A DNA stretch of 64,000 nt from Streptomyces sp. R33 (GTDB lineage Bacteria > Actinomycetota > Actinomycetes > Streptomycetales > Streptomycetaceae): assembly GCF_041200175.1 (NCBI RefSeq), contig NZ_CP165727.1, positions 3,385,501 through 3,449,500 of the forward strand, read 5' to 3'. The position numbers and the translations under genes were made by a program. The stretch's first letter is position 1. The number at the start of each line of letters is the position of its first letter. Shown here one piece after another: positions 51,309 to 60,257 of this stretch. The notes beneath the pieces were generated by a model that was not told the origin of the DNA, did not search any database, and saw nothing but the letters and a program-made list of their open reading frames with translations.

Positions 51309-52943
51309 TCAGCTGACCTTGATCTCGTTGTAGACGGGGACGCTGAACTGGTTGAGCGCCACGTCCGTGAGCCGCTCGGCGTAGCCGGCGCTGCCGTTCT
51401 GGTACCAGAGCGGGATGGACGGCATCTGCGCGGCGAGGATCTTCTCGGCGTCCTGGAACTTCGTGATGGCCTTGGCGGCGTCGCTCTCCTGGTTGGCCTC
51501 GTCGACGAGCTTGTCGAAGTCCGGGTTGCTGAACTTCCCGTAGTTGGAGGAGGCGCCGGTGTAGTAGAGCGGCTGGAGGAAGTTCTGGATCAGCGGGTAG
51601 TCGGCCTGCCAGCCGGAGCGGAAGGGGCCGGTCAGCTTGAAGGAGCTCTGCTGGTTGCGGAAGTCGGCGAAGGTGCCGATCGGGTTGACCGTGCAGACGG
51701 GGCCCTCGCCGATCGCGTTGTTGATGCTGTTGCAGACGGCGTCCATCCAGTCGCGGTGCGAGCCGGTGTCCACGTTGGACGTCAGTGTGACCTTGCCGCC
51801 GGGGAGTCCGCCGGCGTCCTGGATGAGCTTCTTGGCCGCGGCCGGGTCGTACTTGCAGGCGTCGCCGCAGAGCGTGGCGTTGAAGCCGCCCTTCTCACCG
51901 AGGGCCGGGGAGGTCCAGTCCTTGGCCGGGGTGCGGGTCTCCCGGAAGATCTGCTTGGTGATCTCGTCGCGGTTGATCGCCATGGAGATGCCGCGGCGGA
52001 CGTTCTCCATGCCCTCCTTGCTCCACTGCGGGTCGTAGAGAGGGAAGGTGAGGGTCTGGATGATGAGGGCCGGCTGGTTGATGTACCGGTCGCCGAGGTC
52101 GTTCTTGACGTTCTTCAGCTGCTGCGCGGGGACGTCGTCGACGAGGTCGAGGTTGCCGGAGATCAGGTCCGTGTAGGCGGTGTTGTTGTCGGTGTAGACC
52201 TTGAGGTCGACGCCACCGTTCTGCGCCTTGTCCTCGCCCGGGTAGCCGGCCCAGGTGCGCAGCTTCATGCCGGTGCCCTTGGTGTACGAGTCCACCGTGT
52301 ACGGGCCGTTGCCGATCGGCTTGTTCAGCCAGCCGGCGTGGTCGGTGAAGAAGGCCTTGGGCAGCGGGGAGAAGGCCTGGTAGCCGAGGGTCTCGGGCCA
52401 CGTGGAGAACTTGTTCTTCAGGGCGACCGTGAAGGTCTTGGCGTCCTTGACGACCAGCCCGGACATCGTCTTGGCCTTGGGCTCGCCGGACGTGGGGTGG
52501 ACGTCCGCGTAGCCGACGATGTCGGAGAAGAACGGCGAGTTGTTCTGCTTGTTGCGCACGTCCGCGCCGTAGTTCCAGGCGTCCACGAAGGACTGCGCGG
52601 TGACCGGCTCGTCGTTGCTGAACTTCCAGCCGTCCTTCAGCGTGATGGTGAAGTTCTGGCTGTCGGTGGTCTCGATCTTCTCGGCGAGCATGTTGACGGC
52701 CTCGCCGGTCTTCGGGTCGTACCGCTTCAGGCCCCGGAAGAGCATGTCGAGGACCTTGCCGCCCTGCACCTCGTTGGTGTTGGCCGGCTCCAGCGGGTTC
52801 TGCGGGTCACCCCACGAGGAGCTGACGATTCCGGTGTCGCCGCCACCGCCTCCGCCGCTGTCGCTGCCGCCGCCGCAGGCCGTCGCCACGAGGGCGACGG
52901 CCACTGCACATGCGGCCCACTTGGCGTGGGTGGCTCCGCGCAT
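51309..52943 (-). CDS. Oligopeptide-binding lipoprotein (SBP_bac_5 family, operon 2)
   Basis: A 544-residue extracytoplasmic solute-binding protein. The signal peptide ends in a lipobox with Cys23 (VATAC) followed by a Gly/Ser/Asp linker; the mature protein is the SBP_bac_5 fold (LEPANTNEVQGGKVLDMLFRG; RRGISMAINRDEIT). It has cysteines not found in the operon-1 protein (LCGDACKY, AVCNS, PVCTV), probably disulphides. ATG at 52943 has GGAGG 6 bases upstream. It resembles BldKB-type receptors of Streptomyces; the peptide is unknown. Confidence 0.93.
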   Translation of the reverse strand: MRGATHAKWAACAVAVALVATACGGGSDSGGGGGGDTGIVSSSWGDPQNPLEPANTNEVQGGKVLDMLFRGLKRYDPKTGEAVNMLAEKIETTDSQNFTITLKDGWKFSNDEPVTAQSFVDAWNYGADVRNKQNNSPFFSDIVGYADVHPTSGEPKAKTMSGLVVKDAKTFTVALKNKFSTWPETLGYQAFSPLPKAFFTDHAGWLNKPIGNGPYTVDSYTKGTGMKLRTWAGYPGEDKAQNGGVDLKVYTDNNTAYTDLISGNLDLVDDVPAQQLKNVKNDLGDRYINQPALIIQTLTFPLYDPQWSKEGMENVRRGISMAINRDEITKQIFRETRTPAKDWTSPALGEKGGFNATLCGDACKYDPAAAKKLIQDAGGLPGGKVTLTSNVDTGSHRDWMDAVCNSINNAIGEGPVCTVNPIGTFADFRNQQSSFKLTGPFRSGWQADYPLIQNFLQPLYYTGASSNYGKFSNPDFDKLVDEANQESDAAKAITKFQDAEKILAAQMPSIPLWYQNGSAGYAERLTDVALNQFSVPVYNEIKVS

Positions 52944-53049
52944 GGAGTGCCTCCTATGGCTCCCAAGACTCACTTGGGCCCCATGTCACCCTATGTGGGC
53001 GCCCGAGCACTCCCGGTTCGGCCGATTGCACCCTCGCGTCTTCCGCCTG

Positions 53050-54021
53050 TCACCCCTGCGGGTGCAAGGACAGCTCCCACGTGTCGACGGCGTAGTGCAG
53101 GCCCATGCCGTGCGCCTCGTAGAGCGCGAGGGCGCCGGTCTCGTTGTGGACGTCCACCCCGAGGCCGACGGTGTCGCGGCCGCGGGCCGCGTAGGCGGCG
53201 AAGCCGTGGCGCAGCAGGAAGCCGCCGATGCCGCGGCCGCGCAGGTCCGCCCGGACGCCGATGTGGCTGATCCAGCCCATGCTGGTGCGGTCGTCGCGGC
53301 TCAGCAGGACGCCCACGTCGCCCTCGCCGGGCAGGCTCGCGATCCAGACCAGCGACCAGTCGAGGCGGCGGGCGTCGAGGTGGTCCAGCCAGGCCTCGTA
53401 CGGCCGCTCGGCGTGGCCGAAGTGGGCCGCGAAGGTCTCCTCCACCAGGGCGTGGGCCCGGCGGCGGTCGGCCTCGTCGGCGGCGCAGTCGCGCAGGGCG
53501 AGCCCCTCGGGCGGGGCGGGGGCGTGCCCCGCTTCCCCGGGACCGCTCAGGGCGCGGGTCATCACCTGGTAGCGGCGTACGGTGCGGTAGCCGCGGCCGG
53601 GCAGCAGGTCGGCGTCGAGGGTGGGCTTCACGTTGAGCTGGAGCCGCAGGACGGCCTCCTGCTCGCCGGCGGCGAGCTCGCGGGCCCGGACCTCCATCAG
53701 CTCCAGCAGCCGGACGGCGGCCTCGCGTCGGCCGGGCAGCACGTAGTGGTCGCAGTCGACCCTGCCGGGTCCGGAGTCGTTCCACACCAGGGCGTACGCG
53801 ACGAGCCGGCCGCCCTCGAAGGCCAGCCAGGAGTCCTTGGCCAGGTCGACGTCGGGGTGGTGGAGGTCGGCCTCGACGGTCCCCAGGTCGGTCTCCGGTC
53901 TGCCGATCTCGAAGACGTCGACGGCGTTGAGCAGGGCGCAGATGTCGGACGCGTCCCCGGGCCCTGCGGGCCGTACGGCCGGCAGGCGCCGGCCCCGGTG
54001 GTCGTACGTGGTCTCGGCCAT
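53050..54021 (-). CDS. Tandem GNAT N-acetyltransferase (double domain)
   Basis: A 323-residue protein with two GNAT-like halves, the arrangement of mycothiol synthase MshD and Eis-like enzymes. The C-terminal half has the clear acetyl-CoA loop VRADLRGRGIGGFLLRHGF and NETGALALYEAHGM; the N-terminal half is degenerate. It lies between the two peptide-transport operons on the same strand, with its own start at ATG 54021 and the operon-1 terminator upstream. Substrate unknown; MshD identity is not claimed. Confidence 0.88.
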   Translation of the reverse strand: MAETTYDHRGRRLPAVRPAGPGDASDICALLNAVDVFEIGRPETDLGTVEADLHHPDVDLAKDSWLAFEGGRLVAYALVWNDSGPGRVDCDHYVLPGRREAAVRLLELMEVRARELAAGEQEAVLRLQLNVKPTLDADLLPGRGYRTVRRYQVMTRALSGPGEAGHAPAPPEGLALRDCAADEADRRRAHALVEETFAAHFGHAERPYEAWLDHLDARRLDWSLVWIASLPGEGDVGVLLSRDDRTSMGWISHIGVRADLRGRGIGGFLLRHGFAAYAARGRDTVGLGVDVHNETGALALYEAHGMGLHYAVDTWELSLHPQG

Positions 54022-54107
54022 CCGGACACTGTCCGCCCGGCCGCGGCGGCGCCGCAACTCCCTTTCGGCGTGCCCTCGTACGCAAGGGCGCGTCGGGGGC
54101 GCGTACG

Positions 54108-54149
54108 CAAGGGCGCCCGGGCCGGAGGAATCCGGTCCGGGCGCCCTTG
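54108..54149. terminator. Strong hairpin terminator after peptide operon 1
   Basis: Bases 54108-54126 pair with 54131-54149 over 19 positions with one G-T wobble around a GGAA loop, 21 bases past the last operon-1 stop. The left arm overlaps one of two 15-bp direct repeats CGTACGCAAGGGCGC (54077-54091 and 54102-54116). Confidence 0.88.
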
Positions 54150-54170
54150 ACTGCGTGCGGCGGTGCGGGA

Positions 54171-55223
54171 TCAGACGGCCAGGATGGCCTTCTCCTCCGC
54201 GAAGTGGCACGCCGACTCGTGCGCGGCCGGGGTGTTCACACCCTGGAAGCGCGTCGGGATCGCCAGCAGCGGCTCCTCCGTGGCGCACCGCTCCTCGGCC
54301 TTCCAGCAGCGGGTGCGGAAGCGGCAGCCCGAGGGCGGGTTGGCCGGGGAGGGGACGTCACCGGTGAGGATGATCCGCTCGCGGCCCTCGCGGGCCTGCG
54401 GGTCGGGGACCGGGACGGCCGACAGCAGCGCCTGGGTGTAGGGGTGCGTCGGGTGCTCGTAGATCTGGGCGTCGCTGCCGATCTCGGCCATCTTGCCCAG
54501 GTACATGACGCCGACGCGGTCCGAGATGTGCCGCACGATCGACAGGTCGTGCGCGATGAAGACATAGGACAGGTCGAACTCGTCCTGGAGCTTCTCCATC
54601 AGGTTGATGACCTGCGCCTGCACCGACACGTCGAGCGCGGAGACCGGCTCGTCGCAGATGATGATCTCCGGGTTGAGCGCGAGGCCGCGGGCGATGCCGA
54701 TGCGCTGGCGCTGGCCGCCGGAGAACTGGTGCGGGTAGCGGTTGATGTACTCGGGGTTGAGGCCCACGACGTCCAGGAGCTCCTGGACCTTGCGGCGCCG
54801 ATCGCCCTTCGGAGCCACCTCGGGGTGGATGTCGAAGGGCTCCCCGATGATGTCGCCGACCGTCATGCGGGGGTTCAGCGAGGTGTACGGGTCCTGGAAC
54901 ACCATCTGGATGTTGCGGCGGACGGCCTTGAGGGCCTTGCCGGACAGCTTGGTGATGTCCTGGCCCTTGTAGAAGACCTCGCCCGCGGTGGCCTTCTCGA
55001 GGCTCATCAGCAGCTTGGCGACGGTGGACTTGCCACAGCCGGACTCGCCGACGATGCCGAGGGTCTCGCCCCGGTAGAGGTCGAAGGAGACCCCGTCGAC
55101 CGCCTTGACCGCGCCGACCTGCTTCTTGAACAGGATGCCCTGGGTCAGCGGGAAGTGCTTGACCAGGTTGCGGACCTGGAGGATCGGCTCTCGCTCGGTG
55201 GCGTTCTTGGTGAGCTCAGCCAT
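54171..55223 (-). CDS. Oligopeptide ABC transporter ATP-binding protein, OppF type (operon 1)
   Basis: A 350-residue ATPase, near-identical in plan to the operon-2 OppF (Walker [10 protein letters not shown], signature FSGGQRQR, Walker [13 protein letters not shown], with a Cys before the Walker B Asp). The C-terminal [14 protein letters not shown] cluster is present. It overlaps the OppD-type gene by 8 bases and ends before a strong terminator, so it is the last gene of operon 1. Confidence 0.94.
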   Translation of the reverse strand: MAELTKNATEREPILQVRNLVKHFPLTQGILFKKQVGAVKAVDGVSFDLYRGETLGIVGESGCGKSTVAKLLMSLEKATAGEVFYKGQDITKLSGKALKAVRRNIQMVFQDPYTSLNPRMTVGDIIGEPFDIHPEVAPKGDRRRKVQELLDVVGLNPEYINRYPHQFSGGQRQRIGIARGLALNPEIIICDEPVSALDVSVQAQVINLMEKLQDEFDLSYVFIAHDLSIVRHISDRVGVMYLGKMAEIGSDAQIYEHPTHPYTQALLSAVPVPDPQAREGRERIILTGDVPSPANPPSGCRFRTRCWKAEERCATEEPLLAIPTRFQGVNTPAAHESACHFAEEKAILAV

Positions 55224-56271
55224 GGATCTGCTCCTTCCAGAAGTGGCACGCGCTGCCGCGGCCGGGCAGCTCGGTGCCGTCCTGCTCGGTCACCGGGTGC
55301 AGGACCGGCACGTCGGTGCGGCAGATGTCCTGCGCCTTGGGGCAGCGCGGGTTGAAGGCGCAGCCCGACGGGATGTTCAGCAGGTTGGGCGGCAGGCCCT
55401 TGATCGCGTAGAGCTCCTGGCCCTTCTGGTCCAGGCGCGGGATCGAGTCGAGCAGACCGCGGGTGTACGGGTGCGCGGGGCGGCTGTAGATCTCGTGGAC
55501 CGGGGCGGTCTCGACGATCCGGCCGCCGTACATGACGGCGATCTTGTCCGCGACGTCGGCGACGACGCCGAGGTCGTGGGTGATCAGGATCAGGCCCATG
55601 TTCATCTCGCGCTGGAGCTCCGCGAGCAGGTCCATGACCTGGGCCTGGACCGTCACGTCGAGAGCCGTGGTCGGCTCGTCGGCGATGATCAGGTCCGGCT
55701 CGAGGGCCATCGCCATGGCGATCATGATGCGCTGGCGCATACCGCCGGAGAACTGGTGCGGGTAGTCGCCCACGCGCTCCTTGGCGGCGGGGATCTTCAC
55801 GCGGTCCATGAGCTCGACGGCCTTGGCCGTGGCGTCCTTCTTGGACATGCCGCGGTGGACGCGGAACATCTCGCCGAGCTGGGCGCCGACGGTGTGCACC
55901 GGGTTCAGCGAGGACAGGGCGTCCTGGAAGATCATGGCGATCTTCGAACCGCGGATCTTGCGGTACTCCTCGGCCGGGAGCTTGAGCAGGTCCGTCCCCT
56001 GGAAGAGGATCTCACCGCCCGCGATCTTGCCGGGGGGCATGTCGAGGATGCCCATGATGGCCTGCGCCGTCACGGACTTGCCCGAGCCGGACTCGCCGAG
56101 GACAGCGAGGGTCTCGCCGGCGTTCACGGAGTACGAGACACCGTTGACGGCCTTGGCGATTCCGTCGCGCGTGTGGAACTCGACGTGCAGGTCGCGCACT
56201 TCGAGCAAGGGGGTCCCCTCCGGCGCCGAGCGCGGCGCGGGGACGGTCGAGTTCTTGCTGATGGTAGTCAA
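55216..56271 (-). CDS. Oligopeptide ABC transporter ATP-binding protein, OppD type (operon 1)
   Basis: A 351-residue ATPase with Walker [30 protein letters not shown] and the C-terminal [14 protein letters not shown] cluster. The first 20 residues ([17 protein letters not shown]) extend beyond the operon-2 copy. The start is TTG (56269-56271) with GAAGGG upstream, a weak start codon that may lower ATPase synthesis. Confidence 0.93.
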   Translation of the reverse strand: MTTISKNSTVPAPRSAPEGTPLLEVRDLHVEFHTRDGIAKAVNGVSYSVNAGETLAVLGESGSGKSVTAQAIMGILDMPPGKIAGGEILFQGTDLLKLPAEEYRKIRGSKIAMIFQDALSSLNPVHTVGAQLGEMFRVHRGMSKKDATAKAVELMDRVKIPAAKERVGDYPHQFSGGMRQRIMIAMAMALEPDLIIADEPTTALDVTVQAQVMDLLAELQREMNMGLILITHDLGVVADVADKIAVMYGGRIVETAPVHEIYSRPAHPYTRGLLDSIPRLDQKGQELYAIKGLPPNLLNIPSGCAFNPRCPKAQDICRTDVPVLHPVTEQDGTELPGRGSACHFWKEQIHG

Positions 56272-56284
56272 CGTACGCCCTTCC

Positions 56285-57241
56285 TCAGCGCAGCTTCGGG
56301 TCGAGGGCGTCGCGCACCGCGTCGCCGACCATGATGAACGCGAGCACGGTGACGCTCAGCGCGGCGGCCGGGAAGAGGAGCACGTGCGGGGCCTGCAGCC
56401 AGCGGACGGAGGCGTCGCTGACCATGAGGCCCCAGGAGATCTCCGGGGGCTGGACGCCGATGCCGAGGTACGACAGGGCGGCCTCGGCGGAGATGTACAC
56501 ACCCAGGCTGATCGCACCGACCACGATGACCGGGGCGATGGCGTTCGGCAGGATGTGCCGGAGCGTGATGCGCAGGGTGCCGGCGCCGAGGGCGCGGGCG
56601 GCGACCACGTAGTCGTTGTTCTTGTTCTGCAGCACCGAGGAACGCATGATGCGGAAGATCTGCGGCCAGCCGAGGATCGCGAGCACCAGGGAGACCGTCC
56701 AGGCGTTGCCCGGCAGGGCGGACATGATCAGCATGCCGCCGAGGAGGAGCGGGATCGCGAAGAAGATCTCGGTGAAGCGGGACAGGAAGCTGTCCAGCAT
56801 GCCGCCGGCCCAGCCGGCCAGCAGGCCGAGGGCACCGCCGACGACGACCACCAGCGTGGTGGTGACGATGCCGACGATCACCGAGTTGCGGGCGGCCCAC
56901 ACCGTACGGGTGTAGACGTCGCAGCCCTGGATGTCGTAGCCGAACCAGTGGTCCCCGCTCGGCTTCTTGAGCGAGTCCTGGAGCTTGCAGGCCGTGGCGT
57001 CGAAGGGGCTGCCGTCGGTGAACCACTGCGGGAACGCGGAGATGACCAGCATGCAGACGACGAGGAACGCACCGATCAGGAAGACCGGGTTGCGGCGCAG
57101 GTCGCTCAGGGCGTCGGACCAGAGGCTGGCCTCGCGGTCCTTCTTCTTCTTTCCGCCGTCCTTGACCGCGGCGCCGGCGGAGGTGGCTCCGGCGAGCTGG
57201 GTGTCGGTCATCGAGTCCTCCACCGTAGTTGTGTCACGCAT
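56285..57241 (-). CDS. Oligopeptide ABC transporter permease, OppC type (operon 1)
   Basis: A 318-residue permease with six membrane helices and the OppC-type start SLWSDALSDLRRNPVF after a lysine-rich cytoplasmic N-terminus (GGKKKKDRE). The EAA loop is AARALGAGTLRITLRHILPN. Two extracellular cysteines (ATACKLQ, QGCDVYT) match those of the operon-2 protein. It overlaps the OppB-type gene by 8 bases. Confidence 0.94.
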   Translation of the reverse strand: MRDTTTVEDSMTDTQLAGATSAGAAVKDGGKKKKDREASLWSDALSDLRRNPVFLIGAFLVVCMLVISAFPQWFTDGSPFDATACKLQDSLKKPSGDHWFGYDIQGCDVYTRTVWAARNSVIVGIVTTTLVVVVGGALGLLAGWAGGMLDSFLSRFTEIFFAIPLLLGGMLIMSALPGNAWTVSLVLAILGWPQIFRIMRSSVLQNKNNDYVVAARALGAGTLRITLRHILPNAIAPVIVVGAISLGVYISAEAALSYLGIGVQPPEISWGLMVSDASVRWLQAPHVLLFPAAALSVTVLAFIMVGDAVRDALDPKLR

Positions 57242-58181
57242 AGCGGATCCTCGGGTCGAGCACGGCGTAGAGCAGGTCCACGAGCAGGTTGCCGATCAGG
57301 TAGACGAGGACGAGGATCGTCACACCGCCGACCACGACCGCACCCTGCTTGAGGTACACGGACTGGGCGAGCAGGCCGCCGACTCCGTGGATGTTGAAGA
57401 TCCGCTCGGTGATGACCGCACCACCCATGAGGGAGCCGAGGTCGGCGCCCAGGAAGGTGACGATCGGGATGAGGGCGTTGCGCAGCGCGTGGTTCACGAC
57501 GACGCGGCGGCGGGGCAGGCCCTTCGCGGTCGCGGTGCGGACGTAGTCGGCGCGCATCGTCTCCATCAGGCTGGTGCGCGTCAGGCGGGCCACGTACGCG
57601 AGGGACGTGGAGGCCAGGACGAACGCCGGCAGGAGGTAGGCGCGGATCCCGTCGTTCTCGTTGAAGGAGACGGGGAAGAAGTCGATGCCCCAGTTGTTCT
57701 TCAGCTGCACGCCGAGCGTCAGCTGCAGCACGAAGCCGGTGACGAAGACGGGGATGGAGATGACCATCAGCGTGGAGATGAGCACCAGCTGGTCGAGGAA
57801 CTTGCCGCGGCGCAGGGCGGCCATGACACCGGCCAGCACGCCGACGACGGCCTCGATGACGAACGCGACGAGGGCCAGGTTCACCGTGTAGGGGAACGCC
57901 TCGGAGAACAGGTCGAGGACCTTGCGGCCGGTGAGGGTCTCACCGAGGTCGCCCTGGAACACACCGGTGATGTAGTTCCAGTACTGCAGCAGGAACGGGT
58001 CGTCGAGGTGGTACTTGGCACGCAGCATCGCCGTGACGAGCGGGTCTGCCTTCTTCTCGCCGGCGAGCAGCTGGATCGGGTCAGCGCCCGGCATAGCGAA
58101 CGTCAGCGCGTAGATCAGGAACGTGGCACCGATCAGTACAGGGATCGCCTGTATGAGTCGGCGGATGAGGTAGCGGCCCAT
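57234..58181 (-). CDS. Oligopeptide ABC transporter permease, OppB type (operon 1)
   Basis: A 315-residue permease of OppB/DppB type (MGRYLIRRLIQAIPVLIGA, first helix) with the EAA motif TATAKGLPRRRVVVNHALRN. It starts 94 bases after the solute-binding protein gene; a hairpin with a 16-position stem lies in that gap, probably limiting read-through from the receptor gene. Confidence 0.94.
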   Translation of the reverse strand: MGRYLIRRLIQAIPVLIGATFLIYALTFAMPGADPIQLLAGEKKADPLVTAMLRAKYHLDDPFLLQYWNYITGVFQGDLGETLTGRKVLDLFSEAFPYTVNLALVAFVIEAVVGVLAGVMAALRRGKFLDQLVLISTLMVISIPVFVTGFVLQLTLGVQLKNNWGIDFFPVSFNENDGIRAYLLPAFVLASTSLAYVARLTRTSLMETMRADYVRTATAKGLPRRRVVVNHALRNALIPIVTFLGADLGSLMGGAVITERIFNIHGVGGLLAQSVYLKQGAVVVGGVTILVLVYLIGNLLVDLLYAVLDPRIRYA

Positions 58182-58210
58182 CAGACCTCCAACAGAAGAA
58201 CAGGGGGAAA

Positions 58211-58248
58211 GGGCGGGCAGACGGAAACCTGATTCCGCCTGCCCGCCC
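58211..58248. terminator. Intercistronic hairpin between receptor and permease genes of operon 1
   Basis: Left arm 58211-58226 (GGGCGGGCAGACGGAA) pairs with right arm 58233-58248 over 16 positions with one A-C mismatch, loop ACCTGA. On the transcribed (minus) strand it follows the receptor gene by 28 bases. Such hairpins stabilise receptor mRNA or partly terminate transcription; which applies is not shown. Confidence 0.75.
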
Positions 58249-58275
58249 CCGGGATCCCCTTAGTGAAGAGGGGTG

Positions 58276-59898
58276 TTAGTTGAGCTCGACGTTCGCCAGG
58301 TCCATGCGGCCCTGGGCGTCGACCTCGACGTTCTTCACGGTCTTGGAGTAGGCCGAAGAAGACATGTACGTGAAGACCGGGATGTACGGCAGGTCCTTGA
58401 TGATGATGTCATCGGCTTCCTGGTACAGCTTCAGGCCCTGAGCGGCGTCGGTGGCCTTGTCCGCCTCGGCGAGCTTGGTCTCGAACGCCTCGTTCACGTA
58501 GTGGCCGTAGTTGGAGCCGTTCTCGATCGCGACCTTCGAGAAGATCGGACGGAGGTAGTTCTCCGCGGCCGGGTAGTCCATCGACCAGGCCATGCGGAAG
58601 GCACCCTTGTACTTCGAGGCGCCCAGGTCGTCCAGCATGTCGCCGAACTTGGCGTACGGCTTGGCGGTGACCTCGATGCCGAGGTTCGCCTTCAGCTGGT
58701 TGGCGACGGCCTCGATCCACTCCTTGTGGCCGCCGTCGGCGTTGTAGCCGAGCTCGATCTTGTTGCCCGGAACACCGCCCGCCTGGGTGTAGAGCTCCTT
58801 GGCCTTGGTCGGGTTGTAGGTCCCGACCTCGCCCAGCGCGCCCTTGCGGTAGCCCGGGATGATCGGGCTGATGAAGTCGTCGGCCGGCTTGCGGGTGCCG
58901 TTGAAGATGGTCTTCGTGATGGCGTCCCGGTCGATGGCCATGGAGATGGCCTTGCGGATCTCCACCTTGCCGAACGCCTCGGGGTTCTGCTCCAGCGGGA
59001 GACCGATGTAGCCGACGCCGGACTCGGGCTTGTAGATGTAGCGGTCGCCGAACTCCTGGGAGACGGTGGCCATCGCCGAGATCGGGAGCTTGTCGACGAT
59101 CTGGATGGTGTCGGCGCGCAGGTCGTTGTACGCCGTGTCCAGGTTGTCGTAGATCTTGAAGGTGACGCCGTCGAGCTTGGCGCGACCCTCGGCCGGGTAC
59201 TTGTCGTACTTCTTGATCTTGATCTGCTTGTTGTGCTCCCAGGCGCCGTCCATCTGGAACGGACCGTTGCCGATCGGAGCCTCGCCGAACTTCTTCGGGT
59301 CGGCCTCGAACGCCTTGGGCAGCGGGTAGAAGGCGTTGTAGCCCAGCATGGTCTTGAACTGGGAGAACGGGTCCTTCAGGGTGACGGTGAAGGTCTTCTC
59401 GTCGACGACCTTCAGGCCCTTGAGCTCCTTGGCCGTGGGCTTCTTGTCCTTGCCCGGCGCGAGCTCGTCGGAGCCCTCGATCTTCGAGAAGAACGGCAGG
59501 CCCTCGGCCGCGTTGTCCTGGTTGGCGCCCCAGTTCCAGGCACGGACGAAGGACGCAGCGTCGACCTTCTCGCCGTTGTGGAAGGTGAAGCCGTCCTTGA
59601 TCTTGATCGTCCAGGTCTTCGAGTCCGTGGTGTCGATGGACTCCGCGACCGCGAGCTTCGGCTCGTTGGTCTTGTTGTCGTAGTCCACGAGGCCGACGAA
59701 GAGGGCGTTGAGAACCTCGGCGCCCTCGGACTCTGCGGTGTTCTGACCCACCAGGCCGTGCTGCGGCTCGCCGAGCACCACGGTGATGTTTCCGCCGGAC
59801 TTACCGGCGTTCGAGTCCTTGCTGGTGCTGCATGCGGTGGCGGCCATCGCCACGATGACGGCACCCGCGACCCACTTGGCGCTCGTTGCTCCGCGCAT
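58276..59898 (-). CDS. Oligopeptide-binding lipoprotein (SBP_bac_5 family, operon 1)
   Basis: A 540-residue lipoprotein: signal peptide with lipobox Cys23 (AATAC) and a Ser/Lys/Asp/Gly linker, then an SBP_bac_5 fold (EGAEVLNALFVGLVDY, IRKAISMAIDRDAIT). GAGGAGG lies 9 bases before the ATG. It heads the operon with OppB, OppC, OppD and OppF types. No extra cysteines, unlike the operon-2 protein. Its position next to typA mirrors M. tuberculosis lpqW, whose product is a family member. Developmental BldK-like function is possible, not shown. Confidence 0.93.
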   Translation of the reverse strand: MRGATSAKWVAGAVIVAMAATACSTSKDSNAGKSGGNITVVLGEPQHGLVGQNTAESEGAEVLNALFVGLVDYDNKTNEPKLAVAESIDTTDSKTWTIKIKDGFTFHNGEKVDAASFVRAWNWGANQDNAAEGLPFFSKIEGSDELAPGKDKKPTAKELKGLKVVDEKTFTVTLKDPFSQFKTMLGYNAFYPLPKAFEADPKKFGEAPIGNGPFQMDGAWEHNKQIKIKKYDKYPAEGRAKLDGVTFKIYDNLDTAYNDLRADTIQIVDKLPISAMATVSQEFGDRYIYKPESGVGYIGLPLEQNPEAFGKVEIRKAISMAIDRDAITKTIFNGTRKPADDFISPIIPGYRKGALGEVGTYNPTKAKELYTQAGGVPGNKIELGYNADGGHKEWIEAVANQLKANLGIEVTAKPYAKFGDMLDDLGASKYKGAFRMAWSMDYPAAENYLRPIFSKVAIENGSNYGHYVNEAFETKLAEADKATDAAQGLKLYQEADDIIIKDLPYIPVFTYMSSSAYSKTVKNVEVDAQGRMDLANVELN

Positions 59899-60257
59899 GG
59901 GTAATTGCCTCCTCAGGAGTCACTGTGGATACGTGAAGGACCCGGCCCCGCTGACACCCCTGACAGCGAAATCCGGCCCCATCGTGTGTGCTCGTGAGTC
60001 GACGCTCCCCACAGCGTGTGACCCATTGACCCGAGCTCAATGGAGCCATCCTCAGGGACTGCCAGACCGTAAACCACACTTAAGTGGTCTCGTTTTCACA
60101 ACATCGCCACCTGGCGAAAACCCGAAATCCGGACAAACGGATAGGAGACAGACACGTGCGAAACGGACGGTTGGCGCACCTTCCGGAGAACGGTGCACGG
60201 TATCCGGACGCAAGAACGAGTCAATCCGGTTGACAAACGCGAACGGGCCCGGCGTGG
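59899..60257. other. Promoter/leader region of peptide operon 1
   Basis: 359 bases between the receptor start and the decayed AfsR-like gene. It has a lower GC content than its surroundings (60040-60240) and a 10-bp palindrome CACTTAAGTG at 60077-60086, about 180 bases before the receptor start, set inside ACCAC...GTGGT. This is the best place for the operon promoter. No gene seen. Confidence 0.55.

Noticed and set aside
50055..53270. 1071-residue plus-strand open frame
   Set aside because: It is antisense to the operon-2 permeases and receptor; the composition (V, D, G, L) mirrors the reverse of their codons.
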